The position numbers and the translations under genes are program-made. This document shows positions 52,927 to 61,623 of a stretch of DNA of 64,000 bases, in pieces. Each line of letters begins with the position of its first letter. Position 1 is the first letter of the stretch. The notes beneath the pieces are model-generated. The model searched no databases and was not told the origin of the DNA. It saw only the letters and a list, made by a program, of their open reading frames with translations. This DNA is from Halobacteriovoraceae bacterium (GTDB lineage Bacteria > Bdellovibrionota > Bacteriovoracia > Bacteriovoracales > Bacteriovoracaceae): positions 124,001 through 188,000 of the forward strand of contig PAVS01000007.1 in assembly GCA_002713145.1 (NCBI GenBank), written 5' to 3'.

Positions 52927-53772
52927 ATGAAATTGAAATTTCTTTTTACCTTTATTGTATCTAGTATTCTGCTGGTTTCCTGTAGTGATGGAAAGTCTAG
53001 CTCTAGTTCAAGCTCAAGTCGCAATGATGGAGCACTCACCTGTAGTACCGACAAGGTTATTATTGGAGGTGAGCTCGATTGGTTTAGTCGTGAGGAGATT
53101 GATGATTATAACCAAAGAGCGAACTCACTTGCGGTGGGGCAGTTAAAATTACCTGCTCAGTTTGCCTCCTGTACTGCTTTCTTAATTAATAAAGATACGA
53201 TTATGACTAATAATCATTGTGTGACGAGGGCTTCTGATCTCAAAAATAGTACATTTAATCTTTATGATGAGAATGAAAATAGACAGAGCTATAAATGTCG
53301 TACATTTTTAGGGTCTAAGCCCAGCTTAGATTATGCGTTAATTAAGTGTGAAAATAACCCAGGTGACAAACATGGTTATGTTTATTTAGACACTCAAGCT
53401 CCTGAAGTAGGAAATAGCATGTATGTCGTCCAAGAAAATTGTAACTATATCGATGAACCTTATTGTGAAATTGATAGATACGTCTCTTATGGAGATATTA
53501 TTGATATCAGAGGATCTCGTATCACTCATTTAGCTGATACTCTTCCTGGTTCATCTGGAAGCCCTATTGTTTCCCTAGATAAGCATAAGGTGATCGCATT
53601 ACATAATGCCGGCTCAACCACGAGTACTTCTGCTTTTAACTATGGAATTCCAATGAATAAAATTATTAAAAGTATGCAACAGTATTTTCCTCGAGTTGAG
53701 TTTAGTACTGATTTAAACATTAGGGCACCTAGAAGTAATATTGATCGCAGCCCAAGCAGTTGTGCAGAGTAA
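52927..53772 (+). CDS. trypsin-like serine protease lipoprotein
   Basis: The ATG at 52927 has AAAGGAG 7 nt upstream. The 281-residue protein has a lipobox LVSC (Cys19), a run of eight serines (24-31) as tether, then a chymotrypsin-fold protease: His97 (TNNHCVT), Asp135 (LDYALIKCE) and Ser210 (PGSSGSPIV). All three catalytic residues are present. Extra cysteines suggest disulfides. It is likely exposed on the cell surface or periplasm. TGTGTACAAATCTACAC lies about 65-75 nt upstream. Confidence 0.87.
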   Translation: MKLKFLFTFIVSSILLVSCSDGKSSSSSSSSRNDGALTCSTDKVIIGGELDWFSREEIDDYNQRANSLAVGQLKLPAQFASCTAFLINKDTIMTNNHCVTRASDLKNSTFNLYDENENRQSYKCRTFLGSKPSLDYALIKCENNPGDKHGYVYLDTQAPEVGNSMYVVQENCNYIDEPYCEIDRYVSYGDIIDIRGSRITHLADTLPGSSGSPIVSLDKHKVIALHNAGSTTSTSAFNYGIPMNKIIKSMQQYFPRVEFSTDLNIRAPRSNIDRSPSSCAE

Positions 53773-53773
53773 T

Positions 53774-55147
53774 TTATTGCGCCAGTAAGGTTAAATATTC
53801 TAAGAAATAATAAGACATGGCCCCTCTGGCATGAGATTGCAGTGCAACTTGATTGAGTGCTTGAGGGATCTGGCTCTGAACATGAGAATTAGAATAAGAC
53901 CTTCTCCAGATACGATCATAAATAGTCAAAGGTTGAGTTCCGGCTTTGTTTATCCATGCGAAATCGGGAAATTGTTTCGTTTGCCATTCACCCCCAACAA
54001 TATGTCCCAGGCGGTCAATCTCAAGATCATAGACAAATTCTATATCCCGAAGAAGTGGTTCTTTGGGTGATTCTTCTTCTAGTGGAATATCGCTCAAAAG
54101 CTTTACTTTCATCCAGATACCAACCACTGTGACAGCTTTTTTTGATCTCTTATGTTTATAAGGGTCGTTGGTAAACTTTTTAATATCGACTTGGGCACTA
54201 CTCAATTTTTGGGTAGGCCTTTTTGTGATTGGATTTATGTATTGATACTCGTATTGTAGCACAGGCCTATTCCAAACTTCCTTGCCAGGGCTGGTGTCAA
54301 GGATAATAGCCTGATTATCTTTACCTACTAAATTTGTCATGGCCAAGTGGAAGCTACCTGGATTGGTATCAAAGCAGCTTGAAACTTGGTCATAGGTCTC
54401 TGTGCTCATAGGGTAGTTACATCTCTGTCCTAGCATGGCAAAAGGTGCGGGATTATGGGCCCAAATATATGAAATAAGAACTTTCAAATCTCTCAGGGAA
54501 AAATGGACAACCCTTTTACCGTCAGCCGATGTCACTGTTATATCTTTATTTGGTTCTTTTGAGTTTAAGATCGCTGGAGCTGTGCCATGACATGCTCCTG
54601 CCCAAGAGGGAACTTTTTGGAATCTATTATATAAATCTACACCTTTTTTCCATTCTTCTTGAGTGAGCGTATATTCTGTTGTTCCAATTAAGTATTCATA
54701 TTTCTCAATAGGTGAGAGCTGTGAGATTTTATTTTCAAGTATCAACTTTTCAGTAGGAGATTTGAGATATTCATCATATCTTTCTTTCCAGCTTTCAAGA
54801 CTAAGAAGTTCTTCTCTGAAAGCTGCTCCTCCTACTTTCGTTGAAAAAGAATAGTAGTTCCACCCTTGATTGAGGAGGGGAGACTTAGTGAGTTTTTGTT
54901 GATCTAATTTTTCAACTTGAGTAATAGGGTTATTGTTTGCAGCAACTGTTTCGTAGAAACTATTGAAATCATCAGTTGCTCCAAGCATTTCCCTTTTAAT
55001 TCCCTTCGAGGCGTCCGTTGGACGAGAAACATTCTTATGTTGTAGGCTGTTCAACTCCGAATGTTCCCCGTCCCCCAGAGCATACGACTCGTAGGGAGTC
55101 GACATCAAAATGCAAATTACTATTTTAAAACAAGTTGCTATACTCAT
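53774..55147 (-). CDS. transglutaminase-elicitor-like exported protein (GP42/Pep-13 family), copy A
   Basis: The 457-residue protein has a signal peptide (about 1-23, ending SYAL). It shows the layout of the transglutaminase elicitor family: catalytic-type Cys186 in SWAGACHGTAPA, His267 in GSFHLAMTNLVG, and Asp284 in IILDTS. VWNRPVLQYEYQY at 291-303 follows and resembles the Pep-13 peptide of Phytophthora GP42. It probably cross-links or deamidates proteins outside the cell. It is the second gene of a pair, 2 nt after 55150-56139. Confidence 0.72.
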   Translation of the reverse strand: MSIATCFKIVICILMSTPYESYALGDGEHSELNSLQHKNVSRPTDASKGIKREMLGATDDFNSFYETVAANNNPITQVEKLDQQKLTKSPLLNQGWNYYSFSTKVGGAAFREELLSLESWKERYDEYLKSPTEKLILENKISQLSPIEKYEYLIGTTEYTLTQEEWKKGVDLYNRFQKVPSWAGACHGTAPAILNSKEPNKDITVTSADGKRVVHFSLRDLKVLISYIWAHNPAPFAMLGQRCNYPMSTETYDQVSSCFDTNPGSFHLAMTNLVGKDNQAIILDTSPGKEVWNRPVLQYEYQYINPITKRPTQKLSSAQVDIKKFTNDPYKHKRSKKAVTVVGIWMKVKLLSDIPLEEESPKEPLLRDIEFVYDLEIDRLGHIVGGEWQTKQFPDFAWINKAGTQPLTIYDRIWRRSYSNSHVQSQIPQALNQVALQSHARGAMSYYFLEYLTLLAQ

Positions 55148-55149
55148 TT

Positions 55150-56139
55150 TTATATTTTCTTTACTCCAGTAATCTCATCAATAACTTCTAAATTGAGTTC
55201 TTTATTAAAAGTAGACCTTTCTACATTTTCTGGATAAGCAATTACATAATCAGGGTGATCAGTGATAGAACCTTCAGTCCATTCACCATCAGTTACTTTG
55301 AATGTGTTCCCATTATATTCACCTATTAAATTATAAGTATATTTTTTTACACTATGCTTTGTACCCACATAGTTTCTATCTCTTACATGTGGAGATGCTA
55401 ATGTGACCCATGCTACGACATTCATAACTGTCGGGCTTTCTTCTTTTATATCAAACTTTACATTGTATACTGGTACTGTCCACACTGGATAGCTAGGATC
55501 ATAATCCATTAAAAAGGGTTTCTTTTCTTCGCCTAACCATTTTGTAACGAAACGATGAAATTGATCAGGATAGATATCCATCGGGTCATGGTCACCGCCA
55601 TCATTTCTTTCACCAAAAATAATGGGCTTTAAGTTTACATTTTCATAACTTTTGATGAGGAGTGCTTTTTTATCACCAACAGTAAAATCAACTCCATGCA
55701 TACTCGTGCCCGTTTTAGGCTCTTTATATAAAACGGATGCAACGGCCCATGCGTGACAGAGTCCAGACCAAGTTGCTTCTCTTTCATTATAAATCATTGT
55801 TTCTTCATAATAACGAGCGTCAGAGCTTTTGTTGTAACGGTTATTAACATAATTATCGTATTTTTCTAATGGTGAGTCACCATTAGGATTATAAAAAAGC
55901 TCTCTTTCTCTTAGTGGATACCACCAGCCAGACCAAGGAGTGATATGAGATGAAAGTGTTTCACTTCCAGCATTTATCTTAAGCTCACCATATTGGCTCG
56001 TTACAGATCTGGTGTTTTGTGTTCTAGATTCAGGTTGAACTTCGACATATTCAGTTTTTGTTTTCGTTTCACCATCTAATTCACAAGAGGTAAAACTGAT
56101 GGCACATGTGAGTACCATCAAGGCATTTAATTTTTTCAT
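55150..56139 (-). CDS. transglutaminase-elicitor-like lipoprotein, copy B
   Basis: The 329-residue protein has a lipobox FTSC (Cys19). It shares with its neighbour Cys128 (TWSGLCHAWAVAS), His195 (DQFHRFVTKWLG), Asp212 (FLMDYDPSYP) and the Pep-13-like VWTVPVYNVKFD at 219-230. A HITPWSGWWYPL stretch near 65-76 also matches the exported copy at 59679. It has a GGGAG site and is first gene of the two-gene operon, preceded by a terminator. Confidence 0.75.
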   Translation of the reverse strand: MKKLNALMVLTCAISFTSCELDGETKTKTEYVEVQPESRTQNTRSVTSQYGELKINAGSETLSSHITPWSGWWYPLRERELFYNPNGDSPLEKYDNYVNNRYNKSSDARYYEETMIYNEREATWSGLCHAWAVASVLYKEPKTGTSMHGVDFTVGDKKALLIKSYENVNLKPIIFGERNDGGDHDPMDIYPDQFHRFVTKWLGEEKKPFLMDYDPSYPVWTVPVYNVKFDIKEESPTVMNVVAWVTLASPHVRDRNYVGTKHSVKKYTYNLIGEYNGNTFKVTDGEWTEGSITDHPDYVIAYPENVERSTFNKELNLEVIDEITGVKKI

Positions 56140-56159
56140 TGTTAACTCCCTACGTTTTG

Positions 56160-56193
56160 TAAAAAAAAGAAGGGGAGCGAGCTAATGCTCCCC
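56160..56193 (-). terminator. Rho-independent terminator after 56216-56719
   Basis: On the minus strand, GGGGAGC and GCTCCCC (56187-56193 with 56172-56178) form a stem with an eight-base loop, followed by a T-run (A-run at 56159-56170 on the plus strand). It separates the exported gene from the transglutaminase-like pair. Confidence 0.85.
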
Positions 56194-56215
56194 GTTCTAT
56201 TAATCATTTAAATGA

Positions 56216-56719
56216 TTATGGTTTTTGTGTAGCGTCTCCACATACAGAGAACATTCTTCCACTAGCTTCAGTTTCAACTAGGTCAGGGTTCTCAGCGATT
56301 GCAGAATCAAGTGCTTCTCTACAAAGGTCTTCAAGAGTTACATCTTCACCTGCTACGTCAGCACAAGTTTTTCCGATTTCGATAGTTGCAGTGTGAACAA
56401 CTTCTCTAAGTCTAGGACATACTGCATTTCTTTCAGGAACTGCAATGTCATAGCTGTCAGTTGATACATGATACTTATCAGAAAATAATTCTGAAGAAAT
56501 CATTCTTGACTCAGAAAGCTTTACGATTCCTGACTCAACTGGCTCCCACGCATTGTACACATCGTGGCAAAGTAATTTAATTTTTGCTGGTGGATTTTGT
56601 GATCCATACGCAGCTGGGTTCTCACAACTTTCTTGAAATTGTTCAAATGTTAGTTCTTTAGCATGACCGATAGATACTAATGTAAAAGCCATAAATAGAA
56701 CACCTAGTAGTTTACTCAT
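56216..56719 (-). CDS. exported cysteine-containing protein of unknown function
   Basis: The 167-residue protein has a signal peptide (1-20, ending GHAK) and six cysteines in the mature chain (ESCEN, LLCHD, AVCPR, KTCAD, DLCRE, SVCGD), likely three disulfides. It is mostly helical. A very strong AAAAGGAG site and its own terminator suggest high, separate expression. CTGTGTAA lies about 117 nt upstream. No family is recognised; a small inhibitor or carrier for the adjacent exported enzymes is only a guess. Confidence 0.65.
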   Translation of the reverse strand: MSKLLGVLFMAFTLVSIGHAKELTFEQFQESCENPAAYGSQNPPAKIKLLCHDVYNAWEPVESGIVKLSESRMISSELFSDKYHVSTDSYDIAVPERNAVCPRLREVVHTATIEIGKTCADVAGEDVTLEDLCREALDSAIAENPDLVETEASGRMFSVCGDATQKP

Positions 56720-57302
56720 AAAAAATCTCCTTTTTTACTAGTTGTTAAAGTTTAGTATTTACTCCAATGATTGATTGGAACGTTGATCATCATAAGAAGA
56801 AAAAAATGGAAATGAATTTAAGCCTCATGTATAGACTGTGTAAAATTTACGACAATCTTTTGTTAACTTTTGACCTGTATAAATCGAAGAAAACATCAAG
56901 TTTAATTTTAGAAAAACTCTGTCTATTAATTTAAAAATATAAAATAATTTTTATCGTGCTCATTTATTATTAGAAATGAAAATGATTATTCTTTTGCATA
57001 AAAAATAGGTGTTTCTTTTTTTTATTTTTGATTTCTAAATAGGTTTGGTGAGGATGGAGGGGCTTGTGTTTATTTCTTGTCGTTAACGAGGTGAGGGAAA
57101 TGTAATTTTTTCACCCCCACAAGAGACTTTTTCAGCAGAAAGCAGCCAACGCAAAATAGATAAATGTTTATTGATTTCAATGGGTTACACGCCTAAACGT
57201 TAATTGTGTAGGGATAATCACATTTACTAAATATTTACAGGATTTATGAGCTGCTAAATAGGATTAATATCCATGCAATCCAATAGGGGGGAATAACAAA
57301 AA

Positions 57303-57425
57303 ATGAGAAACTTTAATGTGTACAAATCTTTTCTATCAACACGTATGTTTTGTACTCTGTTTTTACCGAAAAGAAATCCTTTCGTAAGTAAAAACATCCA
57401 TTCACTTCTCAAGCCTTTAACCTAA
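57303..57425 (+). CDS. possible 40-residue peptide
   Basis: The ATG follows a GGGGGG tract about 10 nt upstream. The peptide is basic and moderately hydrophobic (MRNFNVYKSFLSTRMFCTLF at the start), with no signal or motif. It may be chance, or part of a small RNA ending at the stem at 57514-57543. Confidence 0.2.
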   Translation: MRNFNVYKSFLSTRMFCTLFLPKRNPFVSKNIHSLLKPLT

Positions 57426-57513
57426 CTATGTGAACAATAACAAATATATGGTAGTACATTTGTTATGATTCCCCCTCCTTCCTTTAATTTGAAAAGAATG
57501 ATGATAAAAAGCG

Positions 57514-57543
57514 GGATGAAGTAGAGTCCACTCTACTTCATCC
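57514..57543. repeat. perfect 13-bp inverted repeat (hairpin)
   Basis: GGATGAAGTAGAG (57514-57526) pairs with CTCTACTTCATCC (57531-57543) across TCCA. On the minus strand a short T-run follows the stem (CCGCTTTTT), and on the plus strand TACTTTAAAA. It could terminate a plus-strand small RNA or the minus-strand DUF748 transcript from 58843. Confidence 0.6.
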
Positions 57544-57748
57544 TACTTTAAAAGACTTAGTTAATATACATAGGTTCGTATCTCATCATGCTATTAAAGA
57601 CTGTCCAATCAATATTGTCAGTATGCAGTCTATGCCATGTTTTAACTAAGTCTATTTCCTTATAGGCTTATGGAAACAAGTGTAGCGAGGAAAAACTAAA
57701 AAAGCTTCCTGTGATTGCTTAAGAAATATTTAATTAAAGTGACAAAAG

Positions 57749-58843
57749 TTATTTTTGTGACAACTCTGATAAGTCTAGTTTATTTTCAAGCTTGGGTTCC
57801 ATGCTGTCGAATTTATTTTTAAGTGAACTCCAAAAAACTTTTGAGAAATCAAACTCCCACTTATCTTTTTTATATTCATAGGGAAGGGTGAAGGCTAAAT
57901 GAGAATTATCTCTGTTTTTTAACAACCAATTATATAATCCACTCGCAAATTCATAAAGAATATGACTGGTGTTTTTAAAACTTTGCTCAGTTGCTATAAC
58001 ATCTAAGTCTTTAAAGAAAAAGTTTGTATAGGCCTTAACGTCTTTATGACTTACATATTCTCCTATAAGTGTGAGCTCTCCAGAGCTAAAGTCAAGTGGT
58101 ATATATTTCATCAAAAGCTTATTAATTTCAGTGATTGAAAAGTTTCTCAGGCTATAATTTAAATCCATAATAGGCTGATCATGTAGTATTCCAAAAAGAC
58201 CATGAACAGATAGATCAGAGTTTCCATTTGACTTGGCCTTGATACTTAAAGAGCTTTTACTTAGATCTTTGGTATAGATATCATTAACTTTCATCTCTAT
58301 ATCTTTTAGAAAGATTTCATTTTTATTCGCGATGTCGATATTTTGAAAACTTATATATCCGTTTCTAACACGAATCTGATCAATATCGACGGGGATTATA
58401 GATTCAATTGTATCGATCCAATTAGATTTGGCTTCATTTTTACCATCATCTTTCTTGGATTCATCAGCACTATCTTTAAAGAATAGCTTGGGACTCTCTA
58501 AAAAAAGCTCAAACCTTACTAGCCCCGTTTTTAAACTTTGATAATCCATAAAAATGTTTATATTTTGAATATCAATAAAGGGAGAGTTACTCGATTGGGT
58601 TTTTTTAGAAATTTTAAGATTGTTGATTTGGTATTTTCCTTTTAAAAAGCTCAAGTCAATATCTTGAACAGATCCAGTATAATTATCTAAATTGTATTTC
58701 AGGTTGAGATTAACAACTAATAAGATGAGAAAGGGGAGAATGGCCCTTACAAAACCAAATATGAGGGCCACGATAAGAATATTTTTAACTTGCCTAGAGT
58801 ATCGATTTAGAAAAGATAACGATATTAAAGAAGTTTGGCTCAA
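57749..58843 (-). CDS. DUF748/AsmA-like envelope protein
   Basis: The start is TTG, overlapping the stop of the upstream small gene by 2 nt. The 364-residue protein has one N-terminal membrane helix (about 18-48). A long beta-rich periplasmic domain follows with AsmA/DUF748-type segments: GSVQDIDLSFLKGKYQINNL, DIQNINIFMDYQSL, and PVDIDQIRVRNGYISFQN. DUF748/AsmA proteins are thought to bridge lipids across the periplasm. The C-terminus is charged. Confidence 0.7.
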   Translation of the reverse strand: MSQTSLISLSFLNRYSRQVKNILIVALIFGFVRAILPFLILLVVNLNLKYNLDNYTGSVQDIDLSFLKGKYQINNLKISKKTQSSNSPFIDIQNINIFMDYQSLKTGLVRFELFLESPKLFFKDSADESKKDDGKNEAKSNWIDTIESIIPVDIDQIRVRNGYISFQNIDIANKNEIFLKDIEMKVNDIYTKDLSKSSLSIKAKSNGNSDLSVHGLFGILHDQPIMDLNYSLRNFSITEINKLLMKYIPLDFSSGELTLIGEYVSHKDVKAYTNFFFKDLDVIATEQSFKNTSHILYEFASGLYNWLLKNRDNSHLAFTLPYEYKKDKWEFDFSKVFWSSLKNKFDSMEPKLENKLDLSELSQK

Positions 58844-59010
58844 ATATCATCTCTAGGTTTATAGTTCTGTTGTTCTTCTACTTTGTCTTTACGGTTTTTA
58901 TCCGCAAGAGCTTGTTCATCTATCTGAACGTCGTCAGTTACTTTTTTATCAAAAGCTTTTTCATCTTTTTCTGAAAAATTTTGATCATTCTTCTTTGGTT
59001 GATCAGACAT
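58840..59010 (-). CDS. small acidic hydrophilic protein, 56 residues
   Basis: The ATG at 59010 is preceded by AAAGGAGAA. The product (MSDQPKKNDQNFSEKDEKAF at the start) is rich in Asp, Lys, Glu and Gln, lacks cysteine and hydrophobic segments, and is probably disordered. It resembles 27133-27294 in style. It is translationally coupled to the DUF748 gene (TTGA overlap). Confidence 0.6.
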   Translation of the reverse strand: MSDQPKKNDQNFSEKDEKAFDKKVTDDVQIDEQALADKNRKDKVEEQQNYKPRDDI

Positions 59011-59022
59011 GTATTTCTCCTT

Positions 59023-59439
59023 TTATTCTATTTTAGTCAGTTCAATGCATTTGAGATGCAATCCTGTGATATTTTGCTCTTCAAAACTAAGATAAGGCAC
59101 TTCATCATTAGCTTTAAAATAATAATCTGCTGGTTCGGTAAAGCCATTTCTATAGAGTTCAAGAGAGGCACCAGGGCCTATCACTAAACTAGAGATGAAC
59201 CCAATGGATTGCTTATTCAAAAATTCATAGCCTAAATTTTGGATTAATCTTTCTCCTTTAAGAGTGATGCCTTCACCTCTAAAATCTCTTTTTTGATAAA
59301 GAACGGCATAACAGCTTGGTTTTGCATCTAAACTATCGAAAGTAATGATTTGTATTTGCGATCTTTCCTCGGCTTTCAAGGAAGTATTGAATCCCAAACT
59401 TAAACTTAATAATATTGTGATTAAAAAACACTTATTCAA
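59023..59439 (-). CDS. exported protein, possible beta/gamma-crystallin fold
   Basis: The 138-residue protein has a signal peptide (1-23, ending LKAE). The mature part holds YQKRDFRGEGITLKG and, about 35 residues later, ISSLVIGPGASLELYRNG. This pair resembles the two Greek-key motifs (Y/F-x-x-x-x-F/Y-x-G and S-S/I-x-V) of a beta/gamma-crystallin domain. Two cysteines are present (PSCYAV, LKCIEL). If correct it may bind calcium. It lies 12 nt upstream of the small acidic gene and probably shares its transcript. Confidence 0.5.
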   Translation of the reverse strand: MNKCFLITILLSLSLGFNTSLKAEERSQIQIITFDSLDAKPSCYAVLYQKRDFRGEGITLKGERLIQNLGYEFLNKQSIGFISSLVIGPGASLELYRNGFTEPADYYFKANDEVPYLSFEEQNITGLHLKCIELTKIE

Positions 59440-59678
59440 ATTTATCCCTCCACGGATTCATCTCATTGCTGAATTTAAGTTAACTCTAAGTTGTTGAAAA
59501 TAAATCATAGGGTATATGTCATTTTGTTAAATTTTCTTAACAGGTTGGTTTTGATAAATAATTTAAGTGCAGTAATTTCAGACACTTAGCTTCCGAACCT
59601 TTAAAGCACAAAGAATTACTAAAGTTTATTGCTCGGTTATCCGATCAAGATAATCGTTTAATGCAAAAGGAAGATTCT

Positions 59679-61589
59679 ATGACAAAACACTTTTTGAAGA
59701 GATCTCTTGCTTTGACTTTGACTTTAGCGATGATGCCATTAAGTTCATTCGCTCAACAAACAGTTACAGTAAGTTATCCAGCGATTTATCCGTTTGTCCC
59801 TATGGACACTCAAAAAATTTACGATTCAGTCACTACTGTCTCTGAAGACACTCGGTTTGAACGAAATTTTTTAGAAATGAACAATCGAGGTTTATCCAGA
59901 GGACAAAGTAAACATCAGCCTTGGACCTCATCCTATTGGCCACTTTCTAAAGGACAAATTGCAGATCCCTATGAAGATTCTTCACTGGCCTATAATTTAG
60001 ATATTGGCTGGGTTGCTTGGAAAGACAATTATAAGTCTTTAACGAAAAGAAGAGAAGAAGATCTTCCCAAAGTTTATAGTTTTGACCAAGAAGATTTAGA
60101 CAAGCTTGCCCCTTCTGAAAAGTACGATCTTCTTATGGGGGATATGTCCTTTGATCTCACTAAAAGAGTTGTGCAGTACATGTATGACTGGGGATCGAAA
60201 AAAGAAAATGCTTTTATCACCAAAGTTTGGAATACAGGTGAGGGAAGTCTTGATCTCGCTCATCAATATGTAGAAAATAATAGTTATAACTCAATTGAAG
60301 ATGCCTTTAAAAATAACGATGTTTTGAAAAATACTCTTACAGCACAGTATTCTTTAGATCTTGTGAGAAGAAAGAAATATAAAAGTGTTGAGGATGCTTT
60401 TTCTGAAGCCCTAAGCATGGCCCAAAGAGCCGATGATAATTATGTTCTGGAAAAAAAGAACTCGCGTATGGCCGCGTGGGAAGGGATTTGTAATGGTTGG
60501 TCAGTCGCAGCCGGTTTAGTTCCACGTCCACGTAAAATTGTTAGTTTTGATCTTCCCAATGGGAAAAAATTAAATTTTTATCCTGAAGATATCAAAGGTT
60601 TAGTTTCACTTTATTACTTTAATTCATTGATTCAAGACCCAGTCCCTCAAGGTAATATTGACTTTGAAACCAAGCTTCCGATGGTCCAAGGTGTTGTATC
60701 GGCTGGGCTTAGATGTAATTTGAAACGAGCGAAGGAAGACCTTTGGGGAAGAAAGTACGATCATGAACCGGATCCTTTTTATAAAAAGCATGAAGCCAGA
60801 TGTTCAGGTGTACACCCAGCTATTTGGCATCTAGGAATTGTAAACTTAATTGGTAAACAAAAAAGAAATATTATCGTAGAGAGAAAAGTTGGTGCAGCAG
60901 TCGATAATCATCCGTTTTATAAGTACGAATTTAAATTTTTCAATCCAAACACTGGCCGAGGCGAATACGACCCACTTGATCCAGAAAGTGATGATAGCTT
61001 TGCCGATGTTGTCGTCAGAGCTGATGATGAAGATCAATTTAAGCAATTTAGACATCCAAAAACGAAGTTTATTGTTGGGGTAGAAGCAGATATGTTTTAT
61101 ATGAACTACCGCAGGCCTAAAAGACAAGAGCTAGATTCAGAAGAGGATGATAAAGTCGTTGAAAAAGAGATGTACTATGATCTTGAACTCGATGCCAACT
61201 ATAATATTATTGGTGGACAGTGGAGGGCCAAGAAAGTTGGTTACGCACAAGAGAGAGAGTCAGGTTTAAAACATACTCAACCAGATTTCTTTTGGACTGT
61301 AACTAAGAATTATAACAAAGATGAATGGACAAAAGGTTGGTTTGAAAATGAAAAAGGTGTTGAGCCTTGGAAAGATAAAACTAAACTCCCTCCAAAGAGC
61401 TGGCTGCAAAATGCACAAAGCTATCATAGTTTTAATTACTTAAATAAAGTCGAATGGAATAATGCTGTTTCTTGTCGTGTGAAAAACAAAAAGACAAAAA
61501 AATACAAAGACGTTTATTGTGACATGTCGACGAATAGACCACAACCTTATATAAATGTTGTGAACACCTTAGTCGAGCTTTCAAAATAA
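59679..61589 (+). CDS. large transglutaminase-elicitor-like exported protein, copy C
   Basis: The ATG at 59679 has AAGGAAG 6 nt upstream and starts a signal peptide (about 1-26, ending SFAQ). The 636-residue protein has the family core with a long insertion. PWTSSYWPLS is at 81-90, Cys271 in WEGICNGWSVAAG, His384 in AIWHLGIVNLIG, then VERKVGAAVDNHPFYKYEF. At the acidic triad position, where the other two copies have Asp, this one has Glu401, and the CH pair is CN. It may be altered or inactive. It stands alone with its own terminator. Confidence 0.72.
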   Translation: MTKHFLKRSLALTLTLAMMPLSSFAQQTVTVSYPAIYPFVPMDTQKIYDSVTTVSEDTRFERNFLEMNNRGLSRGQSKHQPWTSSYWPLSKGQIADPYEDSSLAYNLDIGWVAWKDNYKSLTKRREEDLPKVYSFDQEDLDKLAPSEKYDLLMGDMSFDLTKRVVQYMYDWGSKKENAFITKVWNTGEGSLDLAHQYVENNSYNSIEDAFKNNDVLKNTLTAQYSLDLVRRKKYKSVEDAFSEALSMAQRADDNYVLEKKNSRMAAWEGICNGWSVAAGLVPRPRKIVSFDLPNGKKLNFYPEDIKGLVSLYYFNSLIQDPVPQGNIDFETKLPMVQGVVSAGLRCNLKRAKEDLWGRKYDHEPDPFYKKHEARCSGVHPAIWHLGIVNLIGKQKRNIIVERKVGAAVDNHPFYKYEFKFFNPNTGRGEYDPLDPESDDSFADVVVRADDEDQFKQFRHPKTKFIVGVEADMFYMNYRRPKRQELDSEEDDKVVEKEMYYDLELDANYNIIGGQWRAKKVGYAQERESGLKHTQPDFFWTVTKNYNKDEWTKGWFENEKGVEPWKDKTKLPPKSWLQNAQSYHSFNYLNKVEWNNAVSCRVKNKKTKKYKDVYCDMSTNRPQPYINVVNTLVELSK

Positions 61590-61623
61590 AAAAAAGCCCC
61601 TCAAATGAGGGGCCTTTTTTTTC
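61586..61623. terminator. bidirectional Rho-independent terminator
   Basis: GCCCCTCA (61596-61603) and TGAGGGGC (61606-61613) form a stem with an A-run before and a T-run after, so it can end transcripts of both convergent genes. Confidence 0.93.

Larger units (their letters stand above)
56720..57748. other. about 1 kb without a convincing gene
   Basis: Both strands carry many stops and no gene of normal length. It contains the promoter of the exported cysteine protein (CTGTGTAA at 56836-56843), two more TGTGTA sites near 57206 and 57317, one weak short ORF (57303-57425) and a perfect stem (57514-57543). AT-rich throughout. Confidence 0.6.
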
